NCBI GenBank assembly: GCA_002311335.1
Contig: DBZX01000051.1
Coordinates: 1 to 12,309, forward strand
Length of the DNA stretch: 12,309 bases
Source: a bacterium UBP10_UBA1149
GTDB lineage: Bacteria > Desulfobacterota > Binatia > UBA1149
Direction of reading: 5' to 3'
Shown: piece after piece, positions 5,905-12,309 of the stretch
How the letters are laid out: every line of letters begins with the position of its first letter
Position numbering within the stretch: position 1 is the first letter of the stretch
Program-made: the position numbers and the translations under genes
The notes under the pieces: model-generated
What the model was told of the DNA's origin: nothing
Databases searched by the model: none
Seen by the model: only the letters and a program-made list of their open reading frames with translations

Positions 5905-7698
5905 TCAGACCCTGACGCTACCGTCTACTATTTGCTCCCGCAGTGCCTCGTCGAGCGGCGCGTAGCAGCCGGCCTCGTCGTCGCGAAACAGCAACGGGTC
6001 GGCCACCACCGCGGGGTCAAAGCCCTCGCGTACCATGTCTGTCTTGCGGTGCTTGAAGGTACCCGTCACGTCCACGACCTCCACCAGGCGCAGGAACAGC
6101 GGCTGCGCGTAAGCCGCCAGTGAACCCGTCACCTCGCTATAGAGCTTCGCGAGGTCGAGCTCGCCGTCAACGACCAGCGCCGCCATGCCGGCCCTGCCGT
6201 CCGCGCCCGGCACCTCTACGCCGTAGACCGTGGCCTCGCTCACGCCCGTGCAGGCCGTGAGCTGCTCGGCCACCTCGTTGGTGGATACGTTCTCGCCCTT
6301 CCAGCGAAAGGTATCGCCGATGCGATCCACGAAGTAGTAGTAGCCATTGGCGTCGCGCCTGAGCAGGTCGCCGCTGCGGTACCAGCGGTCGCCGCTCTCG
6401 AACACGTCCCTCAATACCTTGCGCTCGGAGGCCTCCCTGTCGGTGTAGCCTTCGAACTCGGCCACCGGGCGGCCCTTGTCGGCCGGCATCCGACACACGG
6501 CCTCGCCCACCTCGTCGGTGCCACAGGCGATCATAAAATCGCCTGCGTCGCGCGGATGGGAGTCTGACTCGACGTCGTAGCGCACCAGCTCCACGGGCAG
6601 CATGGGCTTGGCCCAGGCCGGCACGCGCCCTACCGAGCCCACGGTGTTATCTACGTTTATGAGCGCAAAGTTGGCCTCGGTGGCACCGTAAAACTCGCGT
6701 ATTTCGGCCAAGCCGAAGCGATCGCGAAACTCTTCCCAGATGTCGGGCCGCAGACCGTTGCCCACCGCGCACCTGACCGAGTGCGCGCGATCGTATTCGC
6801 TCGGCTCACCGTGGAGCAGGTAACGGCACAGCTCGCCGATGTACAGGATAATGGTGACGCCTTCTTCAGTGCATTCGCGCCAGAACGCCGACGCCGAAAA
6901 ACGCCGCCTGATGACCAGGCAGCCGCCGTTGAGCAGCGCCGTCGCGACCGCGATCACGCCGCCGCTCGAGTGATACAGGGGCAGCACGCAATACACCCTG
7001 TCGTTGGGCCCGGCGTCGGCCAGCACGGTGTAGGCCGCGCCTACTCCGAGGAAACGAAAATTACTGAAGTGAGCGGCCTTGGGATTGCCCGTGGTACCCG
7101 AGGTGTAGATATAAAAAAGATCGTCACGCGAGCGGACTTTCTCGCGCAGCGAGGCCGGCGGCCGTTCGCTCGAAGCGGTGGCCAGCACCGGGTCCAGCGG
7201 CAAACAGCCCTCGTGCTCGCCGCAACTCACCCAGGCGCGGGGCGCGTCCTGCAACTCGTCGGCGATCTCGGTCCAGCGCTCGGCCAGCGCGGCGTCTACA
7301 ACCAGCTCGCGCGCACCCGACACCGTGATCGCGTGGGCCAGCTGGGCACCCGCGAGGTTGGTGTTGATCAGCGCGGTCACTGCACCGACCTTGGCCAGTC
7401 CGAACCAGGTGATTATGAACTCGGGGCGGTTCTCCATCAGCAGCGCCACGACGTCGCCGTGCCCCACCCCCTGCGAACGCGCCCACGCCGCCACCCGGTT
7501 GGCGGCCTCGTCCATGTTCCGGTAACTCACCGATTCTCCCTCGAAACGCAGCGCGGTGGCCGACGGTGTACGGTCGACCTGCTCTTCGAGCTGCCCGGCC
7601 ACGGTGTGCGTGCCGCCGGGCTTGAAGCGCAGCATCTTCAGGCCGGTCCTGCCAAGGACCCTTATCGTCCTCAATTCTCTCGCCAGTCCTTCGAACAT
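5905..7698 (-). CDS. Long/very-long-chain acyl-CoA synthetase, FATP/FadD6-like
   Basis: AMP-forming ligase that activates a fatty acid through an acyl-AMP to acyl-CoA; membrane-associated in related FATP proteins. Its 597 residues are the usual length. Adenylate-forming motifs are in order: P-loop YTSGTTGNPK (198-207), EFYGATE (335-341), YRSGDLLRRD (440-449) with the ATP-ribose Asp, the FATP signature VDRIGDTFRWKGENVST (457-473), and near the C-terminus TGTFKHRK (545-552), where K552 is the probable catalytic Lys. The FATP signature separates it from ordinary FadD and from acetyl-CoA synthetase. ATG 7698-7696 has a GGGGGAG ribosome site. It begins 13 nt after the SDR gene, so the two form one operon and probably act on the same lipid or sterol-like substrate; that link is inferred. 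Confidence 0.92.
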   Translation of the reverse strand: MFEGLARELRTIRVLGRTGLKMLRFKPGGTHTVAGQLEEQVDRTPSATALRFEGESVSYRNMDEAANRVAAWARSQGVGHGDVVALLMENRPEFIITWFGLAKVGAVTALINTNLAGAQLAHAITVSGARELVVDAALAERWTEIADELQDAPRAWVSCGEHEGCLPLDPVLATASSERPPASLREKVRSRDDLFYIYTSGTTGNPKAAHFSNFRFLGVGAAYTVLADAGPNDRVYCVLPLYHSSGGVIAVATALLNGGCLVIRRRFSASAFWRECTEEGVTIILYIGELCRYLLHGEPSEYDRAHSVRCAVGNGLRPDIWEEFRDRFGLAEIREFYGATEANFALINVDNTVGSVGRVPAWAKPMLPVELVRYDVESDSHPRDAGDFMIACGTDEVGEAVCRMPADKGRPVAEFEGYTDREASERKVLRDVFESGDRWYRSGDLLRRDANGYYYFVDRIGDTFRWKGENVSTNEVAEQLTACTGVSEATVYGVEVPGADGRAGMAALVVDGELDLAKLYSEVTGSLAAYAQPLFLRLVEVVDVTGTFKHRKTDMVREGFDPAVVADPLLFRDDEAGCYAPLDEALREQIVDGSVRV

Positions 7699-7711
7699 CA
7701 GCTCTCCCCCC

Positions 7712-8470
7712 TCAGCCGTGTGACTGGCCCATTCCGCCGTCCATCACCACGATGTCGCCCGTCACCATGTCGGCCCGCAGCAAGCCCATGATGGTTTGCG
7801 CCACGTCGTCGGGTCCCGCCACGCGCTTGAGCGGGGTGGCCTCGGCTGCCATCTGCTTGATGACGTCGTAGTGTTCCCGGTCCTTCCACCAACGGGTGTC
7901 AACGAAGCCCGGCGCCACGGCGTTGACCCTGACCTCGGGGGCCATGACCCTCGAGGTAGTGACCGTGAGACTGTTGATAGCGGCCTTCGAAGCACAGTAG
8001 GGAATCGAACTACCCATGCCGTAGACGCCGGCCACGCTCGACAGGTTGATCACCGCGCCGCCCTCACCGGCCTTGAGCGCATCGGCCGCAGCGCGCGTGC
8101 AGTAGAAGGTGCCGCGCACGTTGGTGTCAAAAATACGTTCCCAGTCCTCGTCGCTCACGCCCTCGAGATCGTCGTGGGCCACGAAGCAGGTCACGCCGGC
8201 GTTGTTCACCAGCACGTCGAGACCTCCCAGTACTTCAACCGTCTCGGCAACCATCGCGCGCACCTGCTCGTCGTTGCCCACGTCGGCCTTGATGGCAAGC
8301 GACTTGACGCCCAGCCCTTCGATCTCTGCCGCGGTAGCCTCGCAATCCTCGCGCGAGCGCGAGTAGTTTACCGCCACGTGGCAGCCGGCCGCCGCCAGTG
8401 CCAGCGCCGTGGCCCGTCCTATGCCCACGCCACCGCCGGTTACAAGTGCCTTTTTCCCTTTAAGTTCCAT
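7712..8470 (-). CDS. Short-chain dehydrogenase/reductase (classical SDR, FabG-like)
   Basis: NAD(P)-dependent oxidoreductase of 252 residues with a Rossmann fold. It has the cofactor motif TGGGVGIG (11-18), structural NNAG (89-92), active-site N117, catalytic S145 (in INLSS), Y158 and K162 (YCASK), and PG followed by a helix at 187-188. Ser/Thr/Arg-type residues after beta-2 (NYSRSRE) suggest NADPH preference, as in FabG. The substrate is not determinable: 3-oxoacyl or hydroxyacyl chains are plausible because the acyl-CoA synthetase gene follows after 13 nt. The ATG at 8470-8468 has AAGGT 5 nt upstream. It is the first gene of a leftward two-gene operon, divergent from the symporter pair. Confidence 0.92.
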   Translation of the reverse strand: MELKGKKALVTGGGVGIGRATALALAAAGCHVAVNYSRSREDCEATAAEIEGLGVKSLAIKADVGNDEQVRAMVAETVEVLGGLDVLVNNAGVTCFVAHDDLEGVSDEDWERIFDTNVRGTFYCTRAAADALKAGEGGAVINLSSVAGVYGMGSSIPYCASKAAINSLTVTTSRVMAPEVRVNAVAPGFVDTRWWKDREHYDVIKQMAAEATPLKRVAGPDDVAQTIMGLLRADMVTGDIVVMDGGMGQSHG

Positions 8471-8533
8471 GGTCTACCTTCTACCCGCAAAGACGTATAC
8501 CTTCCAGTCTCGCCCGCGGACCCAGGGCGCGCA

Positions 8534-8557
8534 CCGGTTGCCACCCTTGGGAACCGG
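8534..8557. promoter_or_regulatory. Inverted repeat in the SDR/symporter divergent region
   Basis: CCGGTT (8534-8539) is complementary to AACCGG (8552-8557). After one mismatch CC pairs with GG, leaving a 6-nt loop (8543-8548). It abuts the ribosome site (AAGGA, 8558-8562) of the DUF4212 gene. It could be an operator shared by the divergent genes or a leader hairpin affecting symporter translation. Function is inferred from position only. Confidence 0.3.
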
Positions 8558-8574
8558 AAGGAACGTATCCCCTT

Positions 8575-8859
8575 ATGAAAGATTCGATTGCCGCGCGCTA
8601 CTGGCGCACCAACCTCAAGATCATGGCCGTGCTGCTGCTCATCTGGGCGATAGCGGGCTTCGGCCTGGGCATAATCGGCGCACCGACCCTCAACCAGATC
8701 CGCCTCGGTGGTTTCCCACTGGGCTTCTGGTTCGCCCAACAGGGCAGCATTATCGTCTTCGTGTTATTGATCGCCGTCTACGCGGCCCTCATGAACCGCG
8801 TGGACGATCGCTACCACCGCGAGCTGCAGGAAGAGCGTAGCGGGGAGGCGGGCAAGTGA
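8575..8859 (+). CDS. DUF4212 protein, sodium/substrate symporter small subunit
   Basis: A 94-residue membrane protein with two transmembrane helices (about 15-36 and 56-75) and short charged ends. The conserved YWRTNLKIM opening (9-17) and FPLGFWFAQQGSI before helix 2 (47-59) mark the DUF4212 family, the small partner of a sodium:solute symporter. It is thought to be needed with the large subunit for transport, in the way YjcH accompanies ActP, though the two small proteins are different families. The stop overlaps the GTG start of the next gene (GTGA, 8856-8859), so the two are translationally coupled and made together. Confidence 0.9.
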   Translation: MKDSIAARYWRTNLKIMAVLLLIWAIAGFGLGIIGAPTLNQIRLGGFPLGFWFAQQGSIIVFVLLIAVYAALMNRVDDRYHRELQEERSGEAGK

Positions 8860-10688
8860 GCGTTTCGGCGTGGACCTACCTCTTCGTGGGCCTGAGTTTT
8901 TCGCTGTACCTGGGCATCGCGTGGCGAAGCCGCGTGCGCGACACCCGCGGGTTTTTCGTGGCTGGGCGCGGAGTGCCGGCGATGGCCAACGGCATGGCCA
9001 CCGCCGCCGACTGGATGAGCGCCGCCTCGTTCATCTCCATGGCCGGGTTGATCTCGATGATGGGCTACTCGGGCGGCGTGTACCTCATGGGCTGGACGGG
9101 CGGCTACGTGCTGCTGGCCCTGCTGCTGGCGCCCTACCTGCGTAAGTTCGGCAAGTTCACGGTGCCCGACTTCATCGGCGACCGCTACGATTCGAACATA
9201 GCACGCGTGGTGGCCGTGCTGTGCGCCGTATTCATCAGCTTTGTTTACGTGGCCGGACAGATGCGCGGCGTAGGCGTGGTCTTCTCGCGCTTCCTGGAAG
9301 TCGACATCAACGTGGGCGTCATCATAGGCATGGCCATCGTCTTCGTCTACGCCACCCTGGGCGGCATGAAGGGCATCACCTGGACGCAGGTGGCCCAGTA
9401 CTGGGTGCTCATTACCGCCTTCCTCGTGCCTGCCATAGCCATCAGCATACGCCTGACCGGCCACGCGCTGCCGCAGGTGGGCATGGGTGCCGAGCTGCTC
9501 GACAGCGCGTCGGGTGGTGGCGTGTACCTGCTCGACAAGCTCAACCAGATCCACGCCGACCTCGGCTTTGCCAGCTACACCGATGCCTTTGCCTCGCAGC
9601 GCTGGAACCGGCTCAACGTGGGCCTTACTGCGCTCGCGCTCATGGTGGGCACGGCTGGCCTGCCGCACGTGCTGGTGCGTTTTTACACCGTCAAGAATGT
9701 AAAGGCCGCGCGCTGGAGCGCATTCTGGGCGCTGTTTTTTATCTCCATGCTCTATCTCACCGCGCCGGCCACGGCGGCGTTTGCGCGCTACTACATGATA
9801 GACAGCCTGCAGGGGCAGAGCCGACAGGAACTGCCGGCCTGGTTCGAGAGCTGGGAACAGACCGGGCTCATCGCCTGGTTCGACGACGGTGACAACCGCC
9901 TTCGTTACTCGGCCGGTGACGACAACGAGGTGTTCAGGAGCGGTAGCATGGCGGCAGCGCACATGCAGGCACTGGCCACCAGCCACCAGCGCTGGCTGGA
10001 CGGTGCCGGCGGCGAAGACGCGCGACCCGAACTGCGCGAGGCCGGCCTGTCGGGACCCGACCGCGACATCATAGTGCTGGCCACGCCCGAAATGGCCGGA
10101 CTGTCGGCGTGGATCATAGCGCTCATGGCAGCCGGCGGGCTGGCGGCGGCGCTGTCGACGGCCAGCGGCTTGCTGCTGGTCGTGTCGTCGAGCGTCGCCC
10201 ACGATCTTTACTACCGCATCATCAACCCGCAAGCGTCCGAGGCCAAGCGACTGGCCGTGGGACGGGCCACCATAGGACTGGCCGTGGTGATAGCCGGCAT
10301 ATTCGGAATCTACCCGCCCGGTTTTGTCGCCGAGGTGGTCGCGTTCGCCTTCGGACTGGCCGCGGCGAGTTTTTTCCCGGCGCTGGTGATGGGTATTTTC
10401 TCTCGCCGCGTGGGCACCGTGCCTGCCGTGAGCGGCATGGTGATCGGTATAGGCTTTACGGCCGCCTACATCATAGGCAACCGGTTTTTCGGCATGCCGG
10501 CCTGGTGCTTCGGCATAAGCGCCCAGGCCATAGGCTCGGTGGGCATGCTCCTCAATTTTGCCGTGGCCTTGCTGCTGGTACCCTTCTGCAAACCGCCAGG
10601 GCCCGCCGTGCAACAGCTCATCGACCGCATACGCGAGCCCGAAGGCTCCGGCCCGGGCGTAGACATCGAAACCGCAGCCGGGCAGTGA
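8856..10688 (+). CDS. Sodium:solute symporter large subunit (VC_2705-type, SSS family)
   Basis: Sodium-coupled uptake protein of the solute:sodium symporter family, 610 residues, about 13 transmembrane helices. Visible marks are GRGVPAMANGMATAADWMSAASF (38-60), the sodium-site region; GGLAAALSTASGLLLVVSS (428-446); and a hydrophilic insert of about 100 residues (312-411), Asp/Glu-rich and typical of the DUF4212-linked subfamily rather than of PutP or ActP. Such pairs probably carry short organic acids such as acetate, lactate or pyruvate; the substrate here is unproven. GTG 8856 has GGGGAGG at 8842-8848 and overlaps the small-subunit gene by 4 nt. The tail after the last helix is hydrophilic. 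No terminator is obvious in the 93 bp before the converging gene. Ile codons include at least 15 ATA. Confidence 0.92.
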   Translation: MSVSAWTYLFVGLSFSLYLGIAWRSRVRDTRGFFVAGRGVPAMANGMATAADWMSAASFISMAGLISMMGYSGGVYLMGWTGGYVLLALLLAPYLRKFGKFTVPDFIGDRYDSNIARVVAVLCAVFISFVYVAGQMRGVGVVFSRFLEVDINVGVIIGMAIVFVYATLGGMKGITWTQVAQYWVLITAFLVPAIAISIRLTGHALPQVGMGAELLDSASGGGVYLLDKLNQIHADLGFASYTDAFASQRWNRLNVGLTALALMVGTAGLPHVLVRFYTVKNVKAARWSAFWALFFISMLYLTAPATAAFARYYMIDSLQGQSRQELPAWFESWEQTGLIAWFDDGDNRLRYSAGDDNEVFRSGSMAAAHMQALATSHQRWLDGAGGEDARPELREAGLSGPDRDIIVLATPEMAGLSAWIIALMAAGGLAAALSTASGLLLVVSSSVAHDLYYRIINPQASEAKRLAVGRATIGLAVVIAGIFGIYPPGFVAEVVAFAFGLAAASFFPALVMGIFSRRVGTVPAVSGMVIGIGFTAAYIIGNRFFGMPAWCFGISAQAIGSVGMLLNFAVALLLVPFCKPPGPAVQQLIDRIREPEGSGPGVDIETAAGQ

Positions 10689-10781
10689 GATTCCCAGGGG
10701 GGGGCGCGCAGGCAGACGTGGTGCAAGCCGCTGCGCTGCTGGTCAAAGCGGTCGCCGTCAACATCACGTGAGCTATTCCGT

Positions 10782-11417
10782 TTATTTCCATGTCTCGCCT
10801 GCTCCCACGGTCGCGCAGCCGCTGCTGCTCGCACGGCGCGCCCGCAGGCGAGCGTAAATCCTCAGCGCCGCGAGCGCCAGCATCACGGCCGTTCCCACCG
10901 CGGCCACAGGGCTGTGCGCGGCTCCCCCCGCCCAGGTAAAGGTGAACACCACCCAGAGATACGGCATGCCGGTGCGATGCAGCAGCAGCCAGCGCTCCCT
11001 GCCCAGCGCTGCGACCGCAGCGTCGCTACTGGTGGCAGCCATCAGGGCTATGACCACGAAACCTCCGCTGCCGGCTACCAGGGTGAGCGGGTCCACCCCC
11101 AGCTCGACCAGCCGGGCCAGCGTGAGCAGGGCCAGCAGGTGAACGCCGTGCGACATGGCCAGGCCCAGGCCCACTCGCCGGCGCGAAGCCAGCAGCGAGC
11201 GAGCCCAGCGTTTCCCACTGAGATGCGCAAGAGGTGCCGCCGCCCAGGCCAACACGAACAGCAGGCTCGACAGCACCCCGGTAGACCTGATCACGATCCG
11301 CGCCGAGTCCTCGCCCGAGTCACCCCCGCCCAGGGCAGCCGCCACCAGCAGGACCAGCAACGCGGCGGTGCCCGGCAGCAGTCGATGCGCGCGGGGTTTC
11401 GTAACCGCTAAGACCAT
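10782..11417 (-). CDS. Ferric-reductase-like transmembrane domain protein (heme b membrane protein)
   Basis: A 211-residue membrane protein with about six hydrophobic segments (near 14-30, 45-63, 82-104, 113-130, 145-163 and 170-190), matching the ferric-reductase-like / MsrQ-type domain. Heme-ligand candidates are H90 and H93 in SHGVHLLALL (89-98) and H147 in LLHRTGMPYLWVVF (145-158). There is no flavin or NAD(P)H domain, so it needs a separate electron donor. Its role, such as iron reduction or repair of oxidised proteins as MsrQ does with MsrP, cannot be settled; no msrP is in the window. The start lies 3 nt after the MOSC gene, so it is the last gene of an ispG-MOSC unit; its Lys codon is followed by TAA at 10784-10782. 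Confidence 0.75.
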   Translation of the reverse strand: MVLAVTKPRAHRLLPGTAALLVLLVAAALGGGDSGEDSARIVIRSTGVLSSLLFVLAWAAAPLAHLSGKRWARSLLASRRRVGLGLAMSHGVHLLALLTLARLVELGVDPLTLVAGSGGFVVIALMAATSSDAAVAALGRERWLLLHRTGMPYLWVVFTFTWAGGAAHSPVAAVGTAVMLALAALRIYARLRARRASSSGCATVGAGETWK

Positions 11418-11420
11418 CGT

Positions 11421-11924
11421 TCAGCCGCGCGGCGCTGCTACCACGATCTCGTCGCCCTCGCCCACGCTACCGTCCTCGATCACGCGCACGCAGATGCCAC
11501 CGCGGCCGAGCAGCGAACGGGTCATGCCAGGCTCGGTGAGCGCCTCGATGTAGGCGCAGGGCGGACGAGGCCGGTCGTACTCGAACAGCGCGCTGCCCAA
11601 CCGGAAACGCTGCCCGGCCAGCGCTTGCAGGCCAGCTCCCTCTACCGCACCGCCCTCTATCATACCGCGCACGACGATATTGCGCCGGTGCTGGCCCTCG
11701 CCCACGGCCACGCCCGTGTCGCGGGTGATGGCGTCAAGATCCTCGGCGCTTATCAAGGTAACCTGGCATTCGTCAACGCCGGTCCAGTAGCCGCTGCGCT
11801 CACAGTAACGGTCGCCGTCAAGCCCGCGGCCGGCCAGGGCCGTCACGCGGTCCACGCGCAACATGGGCTCGCTTCCGCGAACCGCCACGTACAGTGCTTC
11901 AACGCGGGCAGCCAACTCTCTCAA
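11421..11924 (-). CDS. MOSC domain-containing protein
   Basis: A small MOSC protein (beta-strand-rich fold related to the molybdenum cofactor sulfurase C-terminus) with GRGLDGDRY near residue 32, VTLISAEDLDAI near 55, RRNIVVRG near 79, and RPRPPCAYIEAL (119-130), whose Cys is the conserved, putatively sulfur-carrying residue. Standalone MOSC proteins are thought to handle activated sulfur or metal-sulfur transfer; the substrate is unknown. The longest frame starts at TTG 11924, overlapping the ispG stop as TTGA. However, GAGGGAG (11932-11926) is only 1 nt from that TTG and 10 nt from an in-frame TTG at 11915, so 11915 may be the true start (164 residues). Either way it is coupled to ispG. Confidence 0.88.
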   Translation of the reverse strand: MRELAARVEALYVAVRGSEPMLRVDRVTALAGRGLDGDRYCERSGYWTGVDECQVTLISAEDLDAITRDTGVAVGEGQHRRNIVVRGMIEGGAVEGAGLQALAGQRFRLGSALFEYDRPRPPCAYIEALTEPGMTRSLLGRGGICVRVIEDGSVGEGDEIVVAAPRG

Positions 11925-12309
11925 GCTCCCTCGGCCGCGACCTGCGAGGCAATGATCTGGTCGAGTTCGGCGCGCAGGCGCGGCAGTATCTCTTCATAGG
12001 AATACGAGCCCAGGCTCTCGGGCCCACGCTTGAGGTTCACAAAGGTCGGCGCGCACCACAGCCCGAGGTCGGCGTCATCGGTCTCGCCGGGGCCGTTTAC
12101 CCTGCAACCCATGATGGCAATGGTGAGCCTGTGGTCGCGGGCATAAGCCGTGAGCTCGCGTACGTCTTCGGCCAGCTGAACGAAGGCCTCGTTCTCTACC
12201 CGCGAGCAACTCGGGCAGCTGATAATGTTGAGCCCCGGCAGGCCGTAGTCGACCACGCTGCGCACGCGGCCGGCCGCCACGTCGGCGAGGATGCTGCGCG
12301 CGGCCTCGA
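11921..12309 (-). CDS. ispG: 4-hydroxy-3-methylbut-2-en-1-yl diphosphate synthase, C-terminal part (5' end outside window)
   Basis: C-terminal 128 residues of IspG (GcpE), the [4Fe-4S] enzyme of the MEP isoprenoid pathway that reductively converts methylerythritol cyclodiphosphate to HMBPP. The cluster ligands are visible: two Cys in SCPSCSR, one in IMGCRVNGPGE, and the Glu of NGPGE. The frame is open through base 12309; GTG 12280 is internal and not a start, since in-frame homologous sequence (EAARSILAD) lies upstream. After NGPGE the usual glycine-rich stretch is replaced by a tail with DLGLWCAP and VNLKRG. The stop TGA 11923-11921 overlaps the MOSC gene. This is the first visible gene of the leftward unit. 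Confidence 0.93.
   Translation of the reverse strand, partial: EAARSILADVAAGRVRSVVDYGLPGLNIISCPSCSRVENEAFVQLAEDVRELTAYARDHRLTIAIMGCRVNGPGETDDADLGLWCAPTFVNLKRGPESLGSYSYEEILPRLRAELDQIIASQVAAEGA

Noticed and set aside
6781..7791. 336-residue plus-strand frame inside the acyl-CoA synthetase gene
   Set aside because: It is opposite a full-length, motif-complete acyl-CoA synthetase; His/Arg/Gln-rich shadow.
8811..10613. 600-residue open frame on the minus strand across the symporter gene
   Set aside because: It is antisense to a clearly conserved symporter, rich in His, Gly and Arg as expected of a GC-rich shadow frame, and has no recognisable domain.
10689..10781. Intrinsic terminator between the converging symporter and heme-protein genes
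   Set aside because: I found no stable hairpin followed by a T-run on either strand in this 93-bp gap.
1..12309. tRNA or rRNA genes, CRISPR arrays, insertion sequences, phage genes
   Set aside because: No tRNA-like cloverleaf, regularly spaced repeats, transposase or phage motifs were seen; the window is almost fully occupied by ordinary coding sequence.

Overview
The window is GC-rich bacterial DNA with densely packed genes on both strands. It holds twelve protein genes, two of them cut by the window edges, and no RNA genes, insertion sequences or CRISPR arrays that I can see. A large secreted Cys-rich protein with a CGDN...GEECDG...C block, a FATP-type acyl-CoA synthetase, a DUF4212/large-subunit sodium symporter pair and an apparent selenoprotein together suggest an uncultivated delta-proteobacteria-like lineage (Myxococcota, Binatota, Desulfobacterota or similar). 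That placement is inference. A compositional oddity is frequent use of the Ile codon ATA despite the high GC.

Left part (1-2590): a nitroreductase-family gene runs leftward off the window. Divergent from it is a GrdB/PrdB-like gene (671-1501) split by an in-frame TGA. The TGA falls in a U-G-Y-C-H-R motif, is followed by homologous sequence in the same frame, and has a SECIS-like hairpin directly downstream, so I read it as selenocysteine. It is followed by pdxH (pyridoxamine 5'-phosphate oxidase) and a small DoxX-family membrane protein.

Middle (2591-5869): a promoter-like sequence precedes a 974-residue exported protein. It has a Sec signal peptide, two copies of a Lys/Ala-rich domain with paired Cys, then several hundred residues of Cys-rich modules (about 80 Cys in all). 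It ends at a very strong intrinsic terminator. Its function is unknown and it is one of the two most interesting items here.

Right part (5905-12309): a leftward two-gene unit encodes an SDR oxidoreductase and a long/very-long-chain acyl-CoA synthetase (lipid metabolism). Divergent from it is a translationally coupled sodium:organic-acid-type symporter pair. Converging on the symporter is a leftward, tightly packed three-gene unit: ispG (C-terminal part only), a MOSC-domain protein and a ferric-reductase-like heme membrane protein.

The best candidate for something normally missed is the GrdB-like selenoprotein, which a standard gene caller would break into a truncated 185-residue protein and a 68-residue orphan.
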